From Candidatus Albibeggiatoa sp. nov. NOAA (GTDB lineage: Bacteria > Pseudomonadota > Gammaproteobacteria > Beggiatoales > Beggiatoaceae), in assembly GCA_025800385.1 (NCBI GenBank), contig JAOXRS010000136.1, forward strand, positions 80,170-144,169: a stretch of 64,000 bases of DNA. Direction: 5' to 3'. Position 1 is the first letter of the stretch. Each line of letters begins with the position of its first letter. The notes beneath the pieces are model-generated. The model worked only from the letters and a program-made list of their open reading frames with translations, ran no database searches and was not told the origin of the DNA. Made by a program: the position numbers and the translations under genes. This document shows, one piece after another, positions 56,359 through 64,000 of this stretch.

Positions 56359-57606
56359 ATGGAAAAAAAACATATATTTTATATTAGCTATGCAGATGCA
56401 GATAATGGTTGGGTTGAAGACTTTGTAAAAAACTTAACACTCTATTTACATAAACAATTAGGCGAAATAGATGATGGTTTTATTTGGGCTAAATATATGT
56501 TGTATGGAAATGAAACAAAACAAACTCAACAAAAGTATTTGAACAATTCAACTTATCTAATTGCTATATTATCTCCAGCATATTTCAAGACAATCAATAC
56601 ACAAGAGATCGAAGAGTTTAATAACTTAGAAAATTTAATTATTGTAGAACATGATAAGGTAAATAGGCCTGAAGAGCTAAAAAATTTCGTTGGGTATTCT
56701 TTTTGGAAAGAAGAAAGAAATGGAAAAATAAAACAATTTACTAAAAATATTTGTGGTATTAGTTATACCAGTACAGTTAAACAAATAGCAAGAGATTTAG
56801 CCACAAAATTTAAACCCACAGCTAAAAAGCTTAACCTAGATTTAGATCAGGTATTTATTTTTTTATATTCATCAAATGAATATATTGTAGAGCAGAATGA
56901 TTTGAGGCAATTTTTAAAATATAAAAATGTGAGTATATTATCAAAAACAGCTAACCTAAAAAATGAATTACAACAGGCTAATTTATTTATTCAATTAGGT
57001 ACTGACAAAGAGGGAAATGCTTTATATAAAATAGCGAATAAATTAAATATTCCAATAAAGAGATGGACAAATAATAAAAACGATGCTGAAACTTCACCAT
57101 CCTATTTTTATTCTGATGACATAGCAAAGTTTGGAAAAGAAATAGGCTACTTCATTGATACCTTGCATAAGAAAAATATCAACGCAAATTCAAAACCATC
57201 ACCTTTAAATCAATATGTATTTATTAATGCAATTGAAGAAGACAGAAATTTTGTAATAGATAATATCCAAAAAAAATTAAATACAAACAATATTGAATCA
57301 GTTTTAATTCCTTCAGAAGAGTTTACATCTTCCAAAAATATAAAAAAATCATTAGAACAAAGCTTGTTATCTCACTATGCTGTCATTATTGTTTGTGACA
57401 GTGCTCCTCTTTACTGGGTATATCAGCAAATACTGTTTTGTAAAGATATAGAGTTCAAGAGAGAGAGAAAATTTCAAGTTATTGCTGTTTTTAATAAACC
57501 ACCTCCCAATGAGCTAGATAAATTAGGGATTTGCCTAAATAATTTAAAAATATGGAATGATTCAGATAACTATATTGATGAGTTTATAAAGAGTTTAAAC
57601 ATATGA
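56359..57606 (+). CDS. TIR-domain protein with three tandem Rossmann-like TIR modules
   Basis: 415 residues, AAGGA upstream. Residues 5-150 form a TIR domain: IFYISYADADNGWVEDFV, then LNNSTYLIAILSPAYF and the putative catalytic Glu83 (INTQEIEEF). A middle alpha/beta module (about 162-265) begins DQVFIFLYSSNEYIVEQNDL and looks like a divergent TIR relative. The C-terminal module (about 284-415) has YVFINAIEEDRNFV, SLLSHYAVIIVCDSAPLYWV and RKFQVIAVFNKPPP, the form of TIR domain often fused to bacterial STAND proteins. TIR domains cleave NAD+ or make cyclic nucleotide signals. Its stop overlaps the STAND start (ATGA). Confidence 0.85.
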   Translation: MEKKHIFYISYADADNGWVEDFVKNLTLYLHKQLGEIDDGFIWAKYMLYGNETKQTQQKYLNNSTYLIAILSPAYFKTINTQEIEEFNNLENLIIVEHDKVNRPEELKNFVGYSFWKEERNGKIKQFTKNICGISYTSTVKQIARDLATKFKPTAKKLNLDLDQVFIFLYSSNEYIVEQNDLRQFLKYKNVSILSKTANLKNELQQANLFIQLGTDKEGNALYKIANKLNIPIKRWTNNKNDAETSPSYFYSDDIAKFGKEIGYFIDTLHKKNINANSKPSPLNQYVFINAIEEDRNFVIDNIQKKLNTNNIESVLIPSEEFTSSKNIKKSLEQSLLSHYAVIIVCDSAPLYWVYQQILFCKDIEFKRERKFQVIAVFNKPPPNELDKLGICLNNLKIWNDSDNYIDEFIKSLNI

Positions 57607-60600
57607 GTGAAATGCCTTACGTTGGCTTACGACCATTTGATCAAACAGAAAATGATATTTTCTTTGGGCGTGAAGAACATATATATCAATTATTGGATAT
57701 TATCAGTAATCAACATTTTGTTACTATTGTAGGTTCATCTGGTTGTGGCAAATCTTCACTTATTAATGCTGGCTTGATTCCTAGTATACAGATGGGTTTG
57801 CTACCAACATTAGGTGTATTTTGGCGTATTGTTCAAACAACCCCAGGTAATGATCCTTTTGGAAATTTGGCAACAGCATTGCTGCATGATGAAAACGCGA
57901 TTAAAAAAGAGTATGAAGCTTTGCTTAAAGATAAAGGTTTTGGGCATGATGAAATTTATAATTCTTTAAAAAACAATCTAATAAGTGATTATAAATTACA
58001 AGACACTATAGAAAACTTAAATATTAAACCTAAAACTACTAATATTTTATTAATTGTTGACCAATTTGAAGAAATATTTAAATTTAGAAAACAGTCTAAA
58101 GGTGAAAATGAAGAGCTTAGTAATATTATATTAGCCAATAAATTTGTAAATTTTTTACTACAAACCAGTGAGGAGCTATCTAATGTTTATGTGTTAATTT
58201 CAATGCGCTCTGAGTTTATAGGAGAATGTTCAAAATTTTATGATCTAGCTGAGAAAGTAAATGACACTCTCTTTCTAGTTCCTCGTTTAACTCGTTTGCA
58301 ATTACAAAATGCTATTGAAAAGCCTATCCAAATTTACCAGGGCACAATTGCCTCAGATTTAGTCCAACAAATTTTGAATGACGCGGATAATGAGCCAGAC
58401 CAACTCCCTTTAATTCAGCATTTACTATTAGGAATATGGCATGAAATCTGTTACGACGGGTATGATGAAGGTGATATTGTTTCCTATTATTTTATAAATA
58501 TTGATAGTAAAAAAGGTTTTACTTTGTATAAAGAGTATGGAGGTATAAAAAATTCACTATCTAAACATATAGATAAAGTTTATAGGCAAGATTTAGATGA
58601 TAAACAAGAACAAATCATTGCTAAATATCTATTTATAAGCTTAGTTGAAATTGATGATGCATTACCAAATACAAGAAGAATTGCTAAACTGGGTAATGTT
58701 TTTGAAAAAGCTAAACCTATCATAGAAAAAAAATTAAAAAATATCATCGATTTTAAAGATATTATTCGAGTAACAAATAAATTTCGCATTAAAGGAAGGA
58801 GATTTATTGGGCCTCGTATTGAAATTGAAGAGTTGAATGAAGAAACTAAAGTTTTTATCGCTCATGAAAGTCTAATCCGACAGTGGGGCAGGTTACATGA
58901 TTGGAAAAAGACAGAAGAATATTATTTAAAACTTTATCGTCTATTAGAAGAAAATTTTGAGCTTTGGAACAAAAATAATAAAAGCAATACAGAGCTACTA
59001 CATGGGGCTTTACTGGTACAAGCAGAAGAATGGATAGAAGAGGAGCTGCCTTCAACTATTACTGTTAAACGCTATTCTAAAAAAGACATTGATGTTAATG
59101 AACTTATTAAGTTCATTGAAAAAAGTAGGTTTTTAATACAACAAGAACATATTAATAGACAGGAAGAACTACGTAACCGAGTTAAACTATTTAAGCAACA
59201 AGCTGTATTATTCAAGACCCAAGCTGAACTTGCAGAGCATAATGTCAAATTAGAAAAAGAGAATATCCAGAATAAACTGCTTTCTACAAAAAAATTAAGA
59301 ATCGCACTTGTTTTTTCACTAATACTATTAATAACAACAATTATTTTCTTTATCGAACTATCTAAAACCTACAAAAATTTAGAAGTTTCAGAGCAAGAAC
59401 GTACACAATTTTTATTTGATTCTCGTATTACACAAGCTGTCTCTCAAATACAAAACAGTCAATTTAACTTATCCAATGTGGCATTATCAGAAAATTTTGC
59501 TTTATTAGATGAAGCTAGCTCTATTTCCGCAATTAGCCAACATACAAATAAGCTCATGCAAGGCTATGTGCATCTATTTAGCCAATTAACATCTAACAAA
59601 GCTTTTAAAGATTTTGATTCTGAAATTTATAGTTTAATACCTGTTAATAACGGCTTTATTATTGGTGGTAAAACTGGAAAATGGGGACTGCTTAATACAG
59701 AAACAGGATCATTTATACTTTATCCAAAACTTAATGGTAAAGTATATGCAGTCACAAATTATCCTGCTAAAAATTGGCTTATTACAGGCGATGCTAGTGG
59801 TCAAATAATAGTTTGGGATCAAGGCCAAAATAGAGTAGGTGAACCAACAAAAATAAAAGGAGCTATCACTGCTCTAGTGACTATGAATGATGTAGTTATT
59901 GCAGGAGATTCACGAGGATTTATACACTATGGGGCAGTCACAGAAAAAGGCCTGCATAGATTATTATCAATATTTACTCCGCTTGCTCACAAAAGCCTAA
60001 TATCACAAGATGGCTTAACCTTAAATCAAGACAAAACAAAGCTCTTAACTGCTTCTCATGACAAGGCTGCAAAACTATGGGAGCTAGATGTAAATGGAAA
60101 ACCTACAGAAATTACAGCCATTAAAGAAGATAGCAAGATTTATAAAGCAATATTCAATGCTGACGATACATTGATTGCAACAGCAAATGCGGACAGCTCT
60201 ATTTCATTATTCAATATACAGGGTCAAAAGCAGGCAAGCTTTAGAGGACACCAAAATAAAGTATTTGCCCTACAGTTCTCTAGTGATAACCGTTATTTGA
60301 TTTCTGGTAGTCAAGATAACGATATTATTGTATGGGATGTTGAAAGCGGGAAACCTTTACAAACCTTAGAAAGCCATGAGGCAACTGTCAGTAATCTTAT
60401 CTTAGAGGATCGAACTTTATGGAGTAGTAGTATTGATGGTCAGGTAAAACGTTGGCAGATTGATTTACCATATAACTTGGTTGAAACATGTAAAGAAACA
60501 TGTCCAGCTCAATTTAACTTGCTTGATATTAATAGGCCGCATCGTAAACACCCTCTTTCAGTTGCAGTATCACCACAAGGTAAATATGTTGTTATAGGTT

Positions 60601-61457
60601 TCTTAGATGGTACACTGCGTTTATATAACCTAGATAATATGCAAATAGTGCAAGAAGTAAAAGCACATCAACAGCGTATCCGCAATATTAAATTTAATAA
60701 AAAAGGAAACCTTATTGCTATTGCAAGTTTTGATAAGCAAATCAGTATCTGGGAATTAGATGGTAAGAACTTGCAGCACAAGCAATCATTTCAGGCAGAT
60801 AAAGCAGTGTATGATATAACTTTTTCACCAAATAGTGAGAAGCTTGCTGCAGTTTGTTTAGATGGGAAAACTAATATATATACGTTTAACCAACCAATAC
60901 TAGAAGACTCTTTGCCATTATACAAAAAACATGGTTTATGCGCTAACTTTATAGATGAAAATCAACTGATAGTAGCAGGTGATAGTCGCACATATCTTTT
61001 AAATCTTGATTCAGGCGACAAAGAAAAGCTACATGAAGCTAAGGAAGCAAGTCTCACTTTTGGTGCAATTTACTCAAGTGTAAACCACTATTTTGCAACC
61101 TATGGACAAGAAGGGAAGCTCAATATTTTCAATGAGCACAAAAAACTGGTTCAATCATTTATTGCTCATAATAATACAATTTATAAAGCACAATTCAGCC
61201 TTGATGGCAATCAAATTGCTACCCTTAGTAGTGATGGAACATTAAAAGTATGGGATATAGGAGCAAAAACTAATCACTTACTCTTCAGTATAGATTTGCC
61301 TATCCCAAATAATGTGTCACTTCCTAGAGGAGTGAGCTCTCCCGTATATGATTTTGACTTTCGTTGTACACCAACAGGCTGCTGGATGGTTATACCCATG
61401 ATACATGGGCGTATTGCAGTATATAATTTTGGAAAAGAGATTTATAAAAATGACTAA
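57603..61457 (+). CDS. nSTAND1 NTPase with transmembrane segment and WD40 propellers
   Basis: 1284 residues. The N-terminus MPYVGLRPFDQTENDIFFGR is the hallmark of the nSTAND1 clade. Walker A is GSSGCGKSS (44-52) and Walker B is LLIVDQFEE (149-157). A winged-helix/helical region leads to a coiled coil (about 515-560) and one TM helix (565-586). From about 665 to the end lie WD40-like blades (ISGSQDNDIIVWDVESGKPL, IAIASFDKQISIWELDG, IATLSSDGTLKVWDIGAKT), enough for two seven-blade propellers. STAND proteins are sensor switches: the repeats recognise a trigger and NTP-driven assembly activates effectors. The two flanking TIR genes are the likely effectors. Confidence 0.9.
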   Translation: MSEMPYVGLRPFDQTENDIFFGREEHIYQLLDIISNQHFVTIVGSSGCGKSSLINAGLIPSIQMGLLPTLGVFWRIVQTTPGNDPFGNLATALLHDENAIKKEYEALLKDKGFGHDEIYNSLKNNLISDYKLQDTIENLNIKPKTTNILLIVDQFEEIFKFRKQSKGENEELSNIILANKFVNFLLQTSEELSNVYVLISMRSEFIGECSKFYDLAEKVNDTLFLVPRLTRLQLQNAIEKPIQIYQGTIASDLVQQILNDADNEPDQLPLIQHLLLGIWHEICYDGYDEGDIVSYYFINIDSKKGFTLYKEYGGIKNSLSKHIDKVYRQDLDDKQEQIIAKYLFISLVEIDDALPNTRRIAKLGNVFEKAKPIIEKKLKNIIDFKDIIRVTNKFRIKGRRFIGPRIEIEELNEETKVFIAHESLIRQWGRLHDWKKTEEYYLKLYRLLEENFELWNKNNKSNTELLHGALLVQAEEWIEEELPSTITVKRYSKKDIDVNELIKFIEKSRFLIQQEHINRQEELRNRVKLFKQQAVLFKTQAELAEHNVKLEKENIQNKLLSTKKLRIALVFSLILLITTIIFFIELSKTYKNLEVSEQERTQFLFDSRITQAVSQIQNSQFNLSNVALSENFALLDEASSISAISQHTNKLMQGYVHLFSQLTSNKAFKDFDSEIYSLIPVNNGFIIGGKTGKWGLLNTETGSFILYPKLNGKVYAVTNYPAKNWLITGDASGQIIVWDQGQNRVGEPTKIKGAITALVTMNDVVIAGDSRGFIHYGAVTEKGLHRLLSIFTPLAHKSLISQDGLTLNQDKTKLLTASHDKAAKLWELDVNGKPTEITAIKEDSKIYKAIFNADDTLIATANADSSISLFNIQGQKQASFRGHQNKVFALQFSSDNRYLISGSQDNDIIVWDVESGKPLQTLESHEATVSNLILEDRTLWSSSIDGQVKRWQIDLPYNLVETCKETCPAQFNLLDINRPHRKHPLSVAVSPQGKYVVIGFLDGTLRLYNLDNMQIVQEVKAHQQRIRNIKFNKKGNLIAIASFDKQISIWELDGKNLQHKQSFQADKAVYDITFSPNSEKLAAVCLDGKTNIYTFNQPILEDSLPLYKKHGLCANFIDENQLIVAGDSRTYLLNLDSGDKEKLHEAKEASLTFGAIYSSVNHYFATYGQEGKLNIFNEHKKLVQSFIAHNNTIYKAQFSLDGNQIATLSSDGTLKVWDIGAKTNHLLFSIDLPIPNNVSLPRGVSSPVYDFDFRCTPTGCWMVIPMIHGRIAVYNFGKEIYKND

Positions 61458-62043
61458 ACACCAAATTTATGTAAGTTATGCAGAAGCAAATGAAGGCTGG
61501 GTGATTGATCTTATAAAGGTATTAAAGCAAGGTCTATTTGAGCAGCTAGGGAAAATAGATGAAGAGTCTATTTGGGGTAAATATATGCTACGTGGCATTG
61601 ATCAGAAACAGATAACAAAAGAACGTATAAACAATGCTACATATCTTATTGTGATTTTATCACCAGCATATCTCAATACTTTAGGTGCACAAGAAGTTGA
61701 ATTTTTTAATAAACTTAATAATGTTATTGTTATTGAACACGATAAGATAGATAGAATACCTAAAATGGAGGATATAATAGGGTATCGCTTTTGGAAAGAA
61801 GATGAAAGAAAAAATATAACAGTATTTGATAAAAAATCACAGGTATTTCATAAGATAATAAAGCAAATGGCTAGAGATATTGCTATATTACTCTCACAGC
61901 CTGCACCACAAAATACCTCTAACGCTGAAAATATATCAAAACTAGTGAGTAACATTATTCATATACATGGTAATGTTGTTCACTCTAATATAAATATAGG
62001 TGACAATTCACAGCAAGTAGTTGAGTTAAAGGAATCACAATGA
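61450..62043 (+). CDS. Second TIR-domain protein with Gly/Asn-rich tail
   Basis: 197 residues from ATG 61450, overlapping the STAND stop by eight bases. Residues 4-145 are a TIR domain clearly paralogous to the first TIR protein: QIYVSYAEANEGWVIDLIK, IWGKYMLRG, ATYLIVILSPAYLNT, putative catalytic Glu82 in GAQEVEFF, and VIEHDKIDR. After a short linker the tail (about 169-190) reads NIIHIHGNVVHSNINIGDNS, like the short beta-rich GNV..N..IGDN segments found at ends of several bacterial conflict-system proteins. The stop overlaps the GAF-protein start (ATGA). Likely the second effector or an adaptor. Confidence 0.85.
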   Translation: MTKHQIYVSYAEANEGWVIDLIKVLKQGLFEQLGKIDEESIWGKYMLRGIDQKQITKERINNATYLIVILSPAYLNTLGAQEVEFFNKLNNVIVIEHDKIDRIPKMEDIIGYRFWKEDERKNITVFDKKSQVFHKIIKQMARDIAILLSQPAPQNTSNAENISKLVSNIIHIHGNVVHSNINIGDNSQQVVELKESQ

Positions 62044-62945
62044 AACAATGGATGGTTTGCAGTTCAAATGTAATCAATATGATTTTTTCTACAACTGCTT
62101 TTGCTGTTGGTTTACTAGCTTTACTTAATTACGGCTCACCACCTTTATTATTGACATTATTTCTTTTTTTAGTATTACTATCAATTGGCTTGCAAATTTA
62201 TACAAATTTCTTAACACAATATGGTCATAAAAATAGTCAAGAATATATACATGAAGCTGTGCATACGATTCGTAATGCTTATTACTATTTAAAGCTATGC
62301 AAATCTAATGACTATCCAAATGTTAAATTTGAGGAGTTATATTTTAAAAAATACTTAACATCTTCACTGACAGCTGCATCTATCGCTTTTTATTTAACAA
62401 CAGGAAAAAACTGCAGAACTTGTATTAAAATTATTTCTAGTGCTGGTACAGAAAGTGATAAATACCAATTTGAAACACTTGCAAGAGATATAAATAGCTC
62501 TAAGCAGTGTCAGCAGGCCGATACAAATTTGTCTCACAAACCTATTACACTTAAAGATGATCCCACTTTTTACCAAATTATAAGCGGTCAAAAAAATTTC
62601 TATTTTAGTAATAATTTAAGTAAGTCTGATGAGGCCAATTATTTTAAAAATTTAAGTCACTATAGCAAAAAAGATGCTTTAAACAAAAATTGGCCTCTAC
62701 CTTATATTGCAACGATATTATCCCCTATCCGATACTCCTCTTTTCGTGATGAATATAGTAATTTTACTGATATTTTTGAAGAAGAACGAGAACAACGCAG
62801 ATACTATGGTTTTTTTGCAGTAGATAGTAAATCTAAAAACACCTTTAGTGAAAGCGAGCACCAAATGGCAGCAACTATTGCTGATGCACTTGTTCCTCTA
62901 TTAGACTTGTACTCTACTATAGATTCCTCATATAAAGATTATTAA
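62040..62945 (+). CDS. Two-TM protein with cytoplasmic GAF-like domain
   Basis: 301 residues. Two TM helices (about 11-30 and 34-57) form a hairpin, so both ends are cytoplasmic. The remainder (about 105-292) is GAF-like: SLTAASIAFYLTTGKNCRTC, a long polar insertion, LPYIATILSPIRY, and the terminal strand-helix YYGFFAVDSKSKNTF then HQMAATIADALVPLLD, typical of GAF ends. GAF domains bind small ligands such as cyclic nucleotides. Two Cys in NCRTCIK are notable. Coupled by ATGA to the TIR gene, it could be a membrane receptor for the TIR product or a membrane-disrupting effector; this is inference. Confidence 0.72.
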   Translation: MKQWMVCSSNVINMIFSTTAFAVGLLALLNYGSPPLLLTLFLFLVLLSIGLQIYTNFLTQYGHKNSQEYIHEAVHTIRNAYYYLKLCKSNDYPNVKFEELYFKKYLTSSLTAASIAFYLTTGKNCRTCIKIISSAGTESDKYQFETLARDINSSKQCQQADTNLSHKPITLKDDPTFYQIISGQKNFYFSNNLSKSDEANYFKNLSHYSKKDALNKNWPLPYIATILSPIRYSSFRDEYSNFTDIFEEEREQRRYYGFFAVDSKSKNTFSESEHQMAATIADALVPLLDLYSTIDSSYKDY

Positions 62946-63184
62946 CTTTTATTTAACTAGATAAAAATACATATTGCATAATCTTAACATATCCATATAA
63001 ACACATGATTTTTATTAATTAAGATACGTAAATATTCAAGAGTATAAAGTTGTGAAATTTATTTTCATACTATATAATAACATTATTTTAATTTTTAAAG
63101 TTAAAATCGATAATGCATGCTAAATAAACGTACTGATACTCAACAACAACACTAATTTTAGAGAAACCTAGGGAGCGTTCTCAA

Positions 63185-63355
63185 TTATTGAAGCCAAATG
63201 ACGGAAGCAACCAAATAAAGTAAGGAAGCATAATGGGTTAGACAACGTTCGTAGCGGGTGGCAATGCGTCGGTAGCCTTTTAACTTTTGAAATAGACGTT
63301 CAACTAAGTTTCTTTCTTTATACAATACCTTATCGAAGTCTCTTGTATTAGTTCT
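63185..63355 (-). CDS. IS5-family transposase, second reading frame
   Basis: 56 codons in the +1 frame relative to the first transposase frame, joined at the A7 run (63357-63363). It supplies the C-terminal signature NLVERLFQKLKGYRRIATRYE, containing the third catalytic residue (Glu) of the DDE triad, and ends LYLVASVIWLQ. It has no own start codon, so it is expressed only by a shift on the A7 sequence, or it marks a one-base mutation that inactivated the element. Confidence 0.82.
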   Translation of the reverse strand, partial: RTNTRDFDKVLYKERNLVERLFQKLKGYRRIATRYERCLTHYASLLYLVASVIWLQ

Positions 63356-63935
63356 GTTTTTTTAGAGGAATAACGGCAATAGCACCACTATCTTCAACCA
63401 ATTGGAGAAGATTGTCTGAGTCATAACCTTTGTCTGCTAACAAGTAATCCATATCAAAATCCTCTATCAAAGCTTTAGCTTGTTTGACTTCTGAGTCTTG
63501 CCCTCTAGTTAAAATGAACTTGATAGGATTGCCTAAAGCATCAACTGCTGCATGTATTTTAGTACTTAAGCCACCTACAGATTTCCCTTGAGCCTGCTCA
63601 CCTTGCTGTACTTTTTCCGCTGCCCCATGTTGATGTACTCTGACTATTGACCCATCTATCATCACATACTCAAAGTCAGCTTCCTTCGATAATTCTTTAA
63701 ATATTTTTTCCCATACACCTTTATGTGACCACCTGTTATATCTTACATATACTCTATGCCAATGACCATATTCTTCTGGCAAGTCCCTCCAAGGGCTTCC
63801 TGTTCTCGCTATCCACAACACCGCCTCCACAAATAATCTGTTGTCTTTCGCTGTAACTCCTACATCTCCTTTCTTACCTGGCAACAGGCCTTCTATTCGT
63901 CTCCATTGGCTATCCTTTAGTATTCTTCTAACCAT
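63348..63935 (-). CDS. IS5-family transposase, first reading frame
   Basis: 195 residues from ATG 63935. The N-terminal DUF4096-type region (LKDSQWRRIEGLLPGKKGD, WIARTGSPWRDLPEEYG, RYNRWSHKGVWEKI) is followed by the DDE nuclease fold: first Asp in YVMIDGSIVRVHQH, second in LLADKGYDSDN. The frame stops in LKKQN just after an A7 run, before the catalytic Glu. That Glu lies in the second frame, so an active transposase needs frameshifting or transcriptional slippage. Confidence 0.9.
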   Translation of the reverse strand: MVRRILKDSQWRRIEGLLPGKKGDVGVTAKDNRLFVEAVLWIARTGSPWRDLPEEYGHWHRVYVRYNRWSHKGVWEKIFKELSKEADFEYVMIDGSIVRVHQHGAAEKVQQGEQAQGKSVGGLSTKIHAAVDALGNPIKFILTRGQDSEVKQAKALIEDFDMDYLLADKGYDSDNLLQLVEDSGAIAVIPLKKQN

Positions 63936-64000
63936 TTTCTATATACCTCATTTTTTCCTACATATTTTACTCTTTTACCTCTATTTGAGAACGCTACCTA

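Larger units (their letters stand above)
63171..63998 (-). mobile_element. IS5-family insertion sequence (IS427-like)
   Basis: The ends carry inverted repeats: GGGAGCGTTCTCAA at 63171-63184 and, on the other strand, GGTAGCGTTCTCAA ending at 63998, one mismatch in 14. TA flanks both sides (63169-63170 and 63999-64000), a likely target duplication. The element is about 828 bp and contains a transposase split over two frames around an A7 run. It sits directly after the TIR-STAND operon; the window ends at its right edge. Confidence 0.88.

Noticed and set aside
59595..61440. Periodic sequence considered as a separate gene after the STAND NTPase
   Set aside because: It is one uninterrupted frame; the period is that of WD40 blades in the same protein.

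Overview
The window looks like a chromosomal segment of an AT-rich Gram-negative gammaproteobacterium. The evidence is lpxC (lipid A), a ddlB-ftsQ-ftsA-ftsZ-lpxC division cluster, hflKC, a PilU-type pilus motor and a TonB-dependent receptor. Very large PAS-rich kinases, a periplasmic multihaem cytochrome and TIR/STAND genes suggest a filamentous sulfur bacterium of the Beggiatoa/Thiotrichales kind. That placement is an inference from gene style only.

Layout. 1-14.7 kb: the 3' part of a MORN-repeat gene, a TonB receptor, carA, a small membrane protein, a BLUF photoreceptor, ppc, a membrane-anchored substrate-binding protein followed by a HAMP-SpoIIE phosphatase, a GspF/PilC membrane protein, a periplasmic repeat protein and a DmeF-like metal exporter. 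14.8-20 kb: a hybrid kinase (PAS-PAS-HisKA-HATPase-pseudoREC-REC-Hpt), an alpha/beta hydrolase and dciA. 20-25.4 kb: division and cell-wall genes on the minus strand. 25.4-26.9 kb: an accessory patch with a PIN toxin-antitoxin pair cut short next to an unrecognised gene. 26.9-34.5 kb: a 1973-residue multi-PAS hybrid kinase whose end overlaps a REC-PAS-PAS-GGDEF regulator. 34.7-44.1 kb: ibaG, murA, thiS, a FimV-like protein, a MoxR ATPase, birA-coaX-SPOR protein and a response regulator overlapping a metallo-beta-lactamase-fold enzyme. 44.2-55.9 kb: a lipoprotein nuclease with an Excalibur tail, a Sel1-LRR fusion, a 12-haem cytochrome, hflK-hflC, truD, and pilU with a McrC-like protein.

The most interesting region is 56.1-62.9 kb. 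It is a compact, AT-rich, mostly overlapping operon on the plus strand: a small membrane ORF, a TIR protein with two further TIR-like modules, a 1284-residue nSTAND1 NTPase with a transmembrane segment and WD40 repeats, a second TIR protein paralogous to the first, and a two-TM GAF-like protein. It reads as a STAND-controlled TIR conflict (defence or regulated suicide) system. A near-complete IS5-family element with an A7 frameshift site follows and ends at the window edge.

Signalling genes dominate: three multi-domain phosphorelay/c-di-GMP proteins, a PP2C phosphatase, a light sensor and a stand-alone receiver. No rRNA, tRNA or CRISPR array was recognised.
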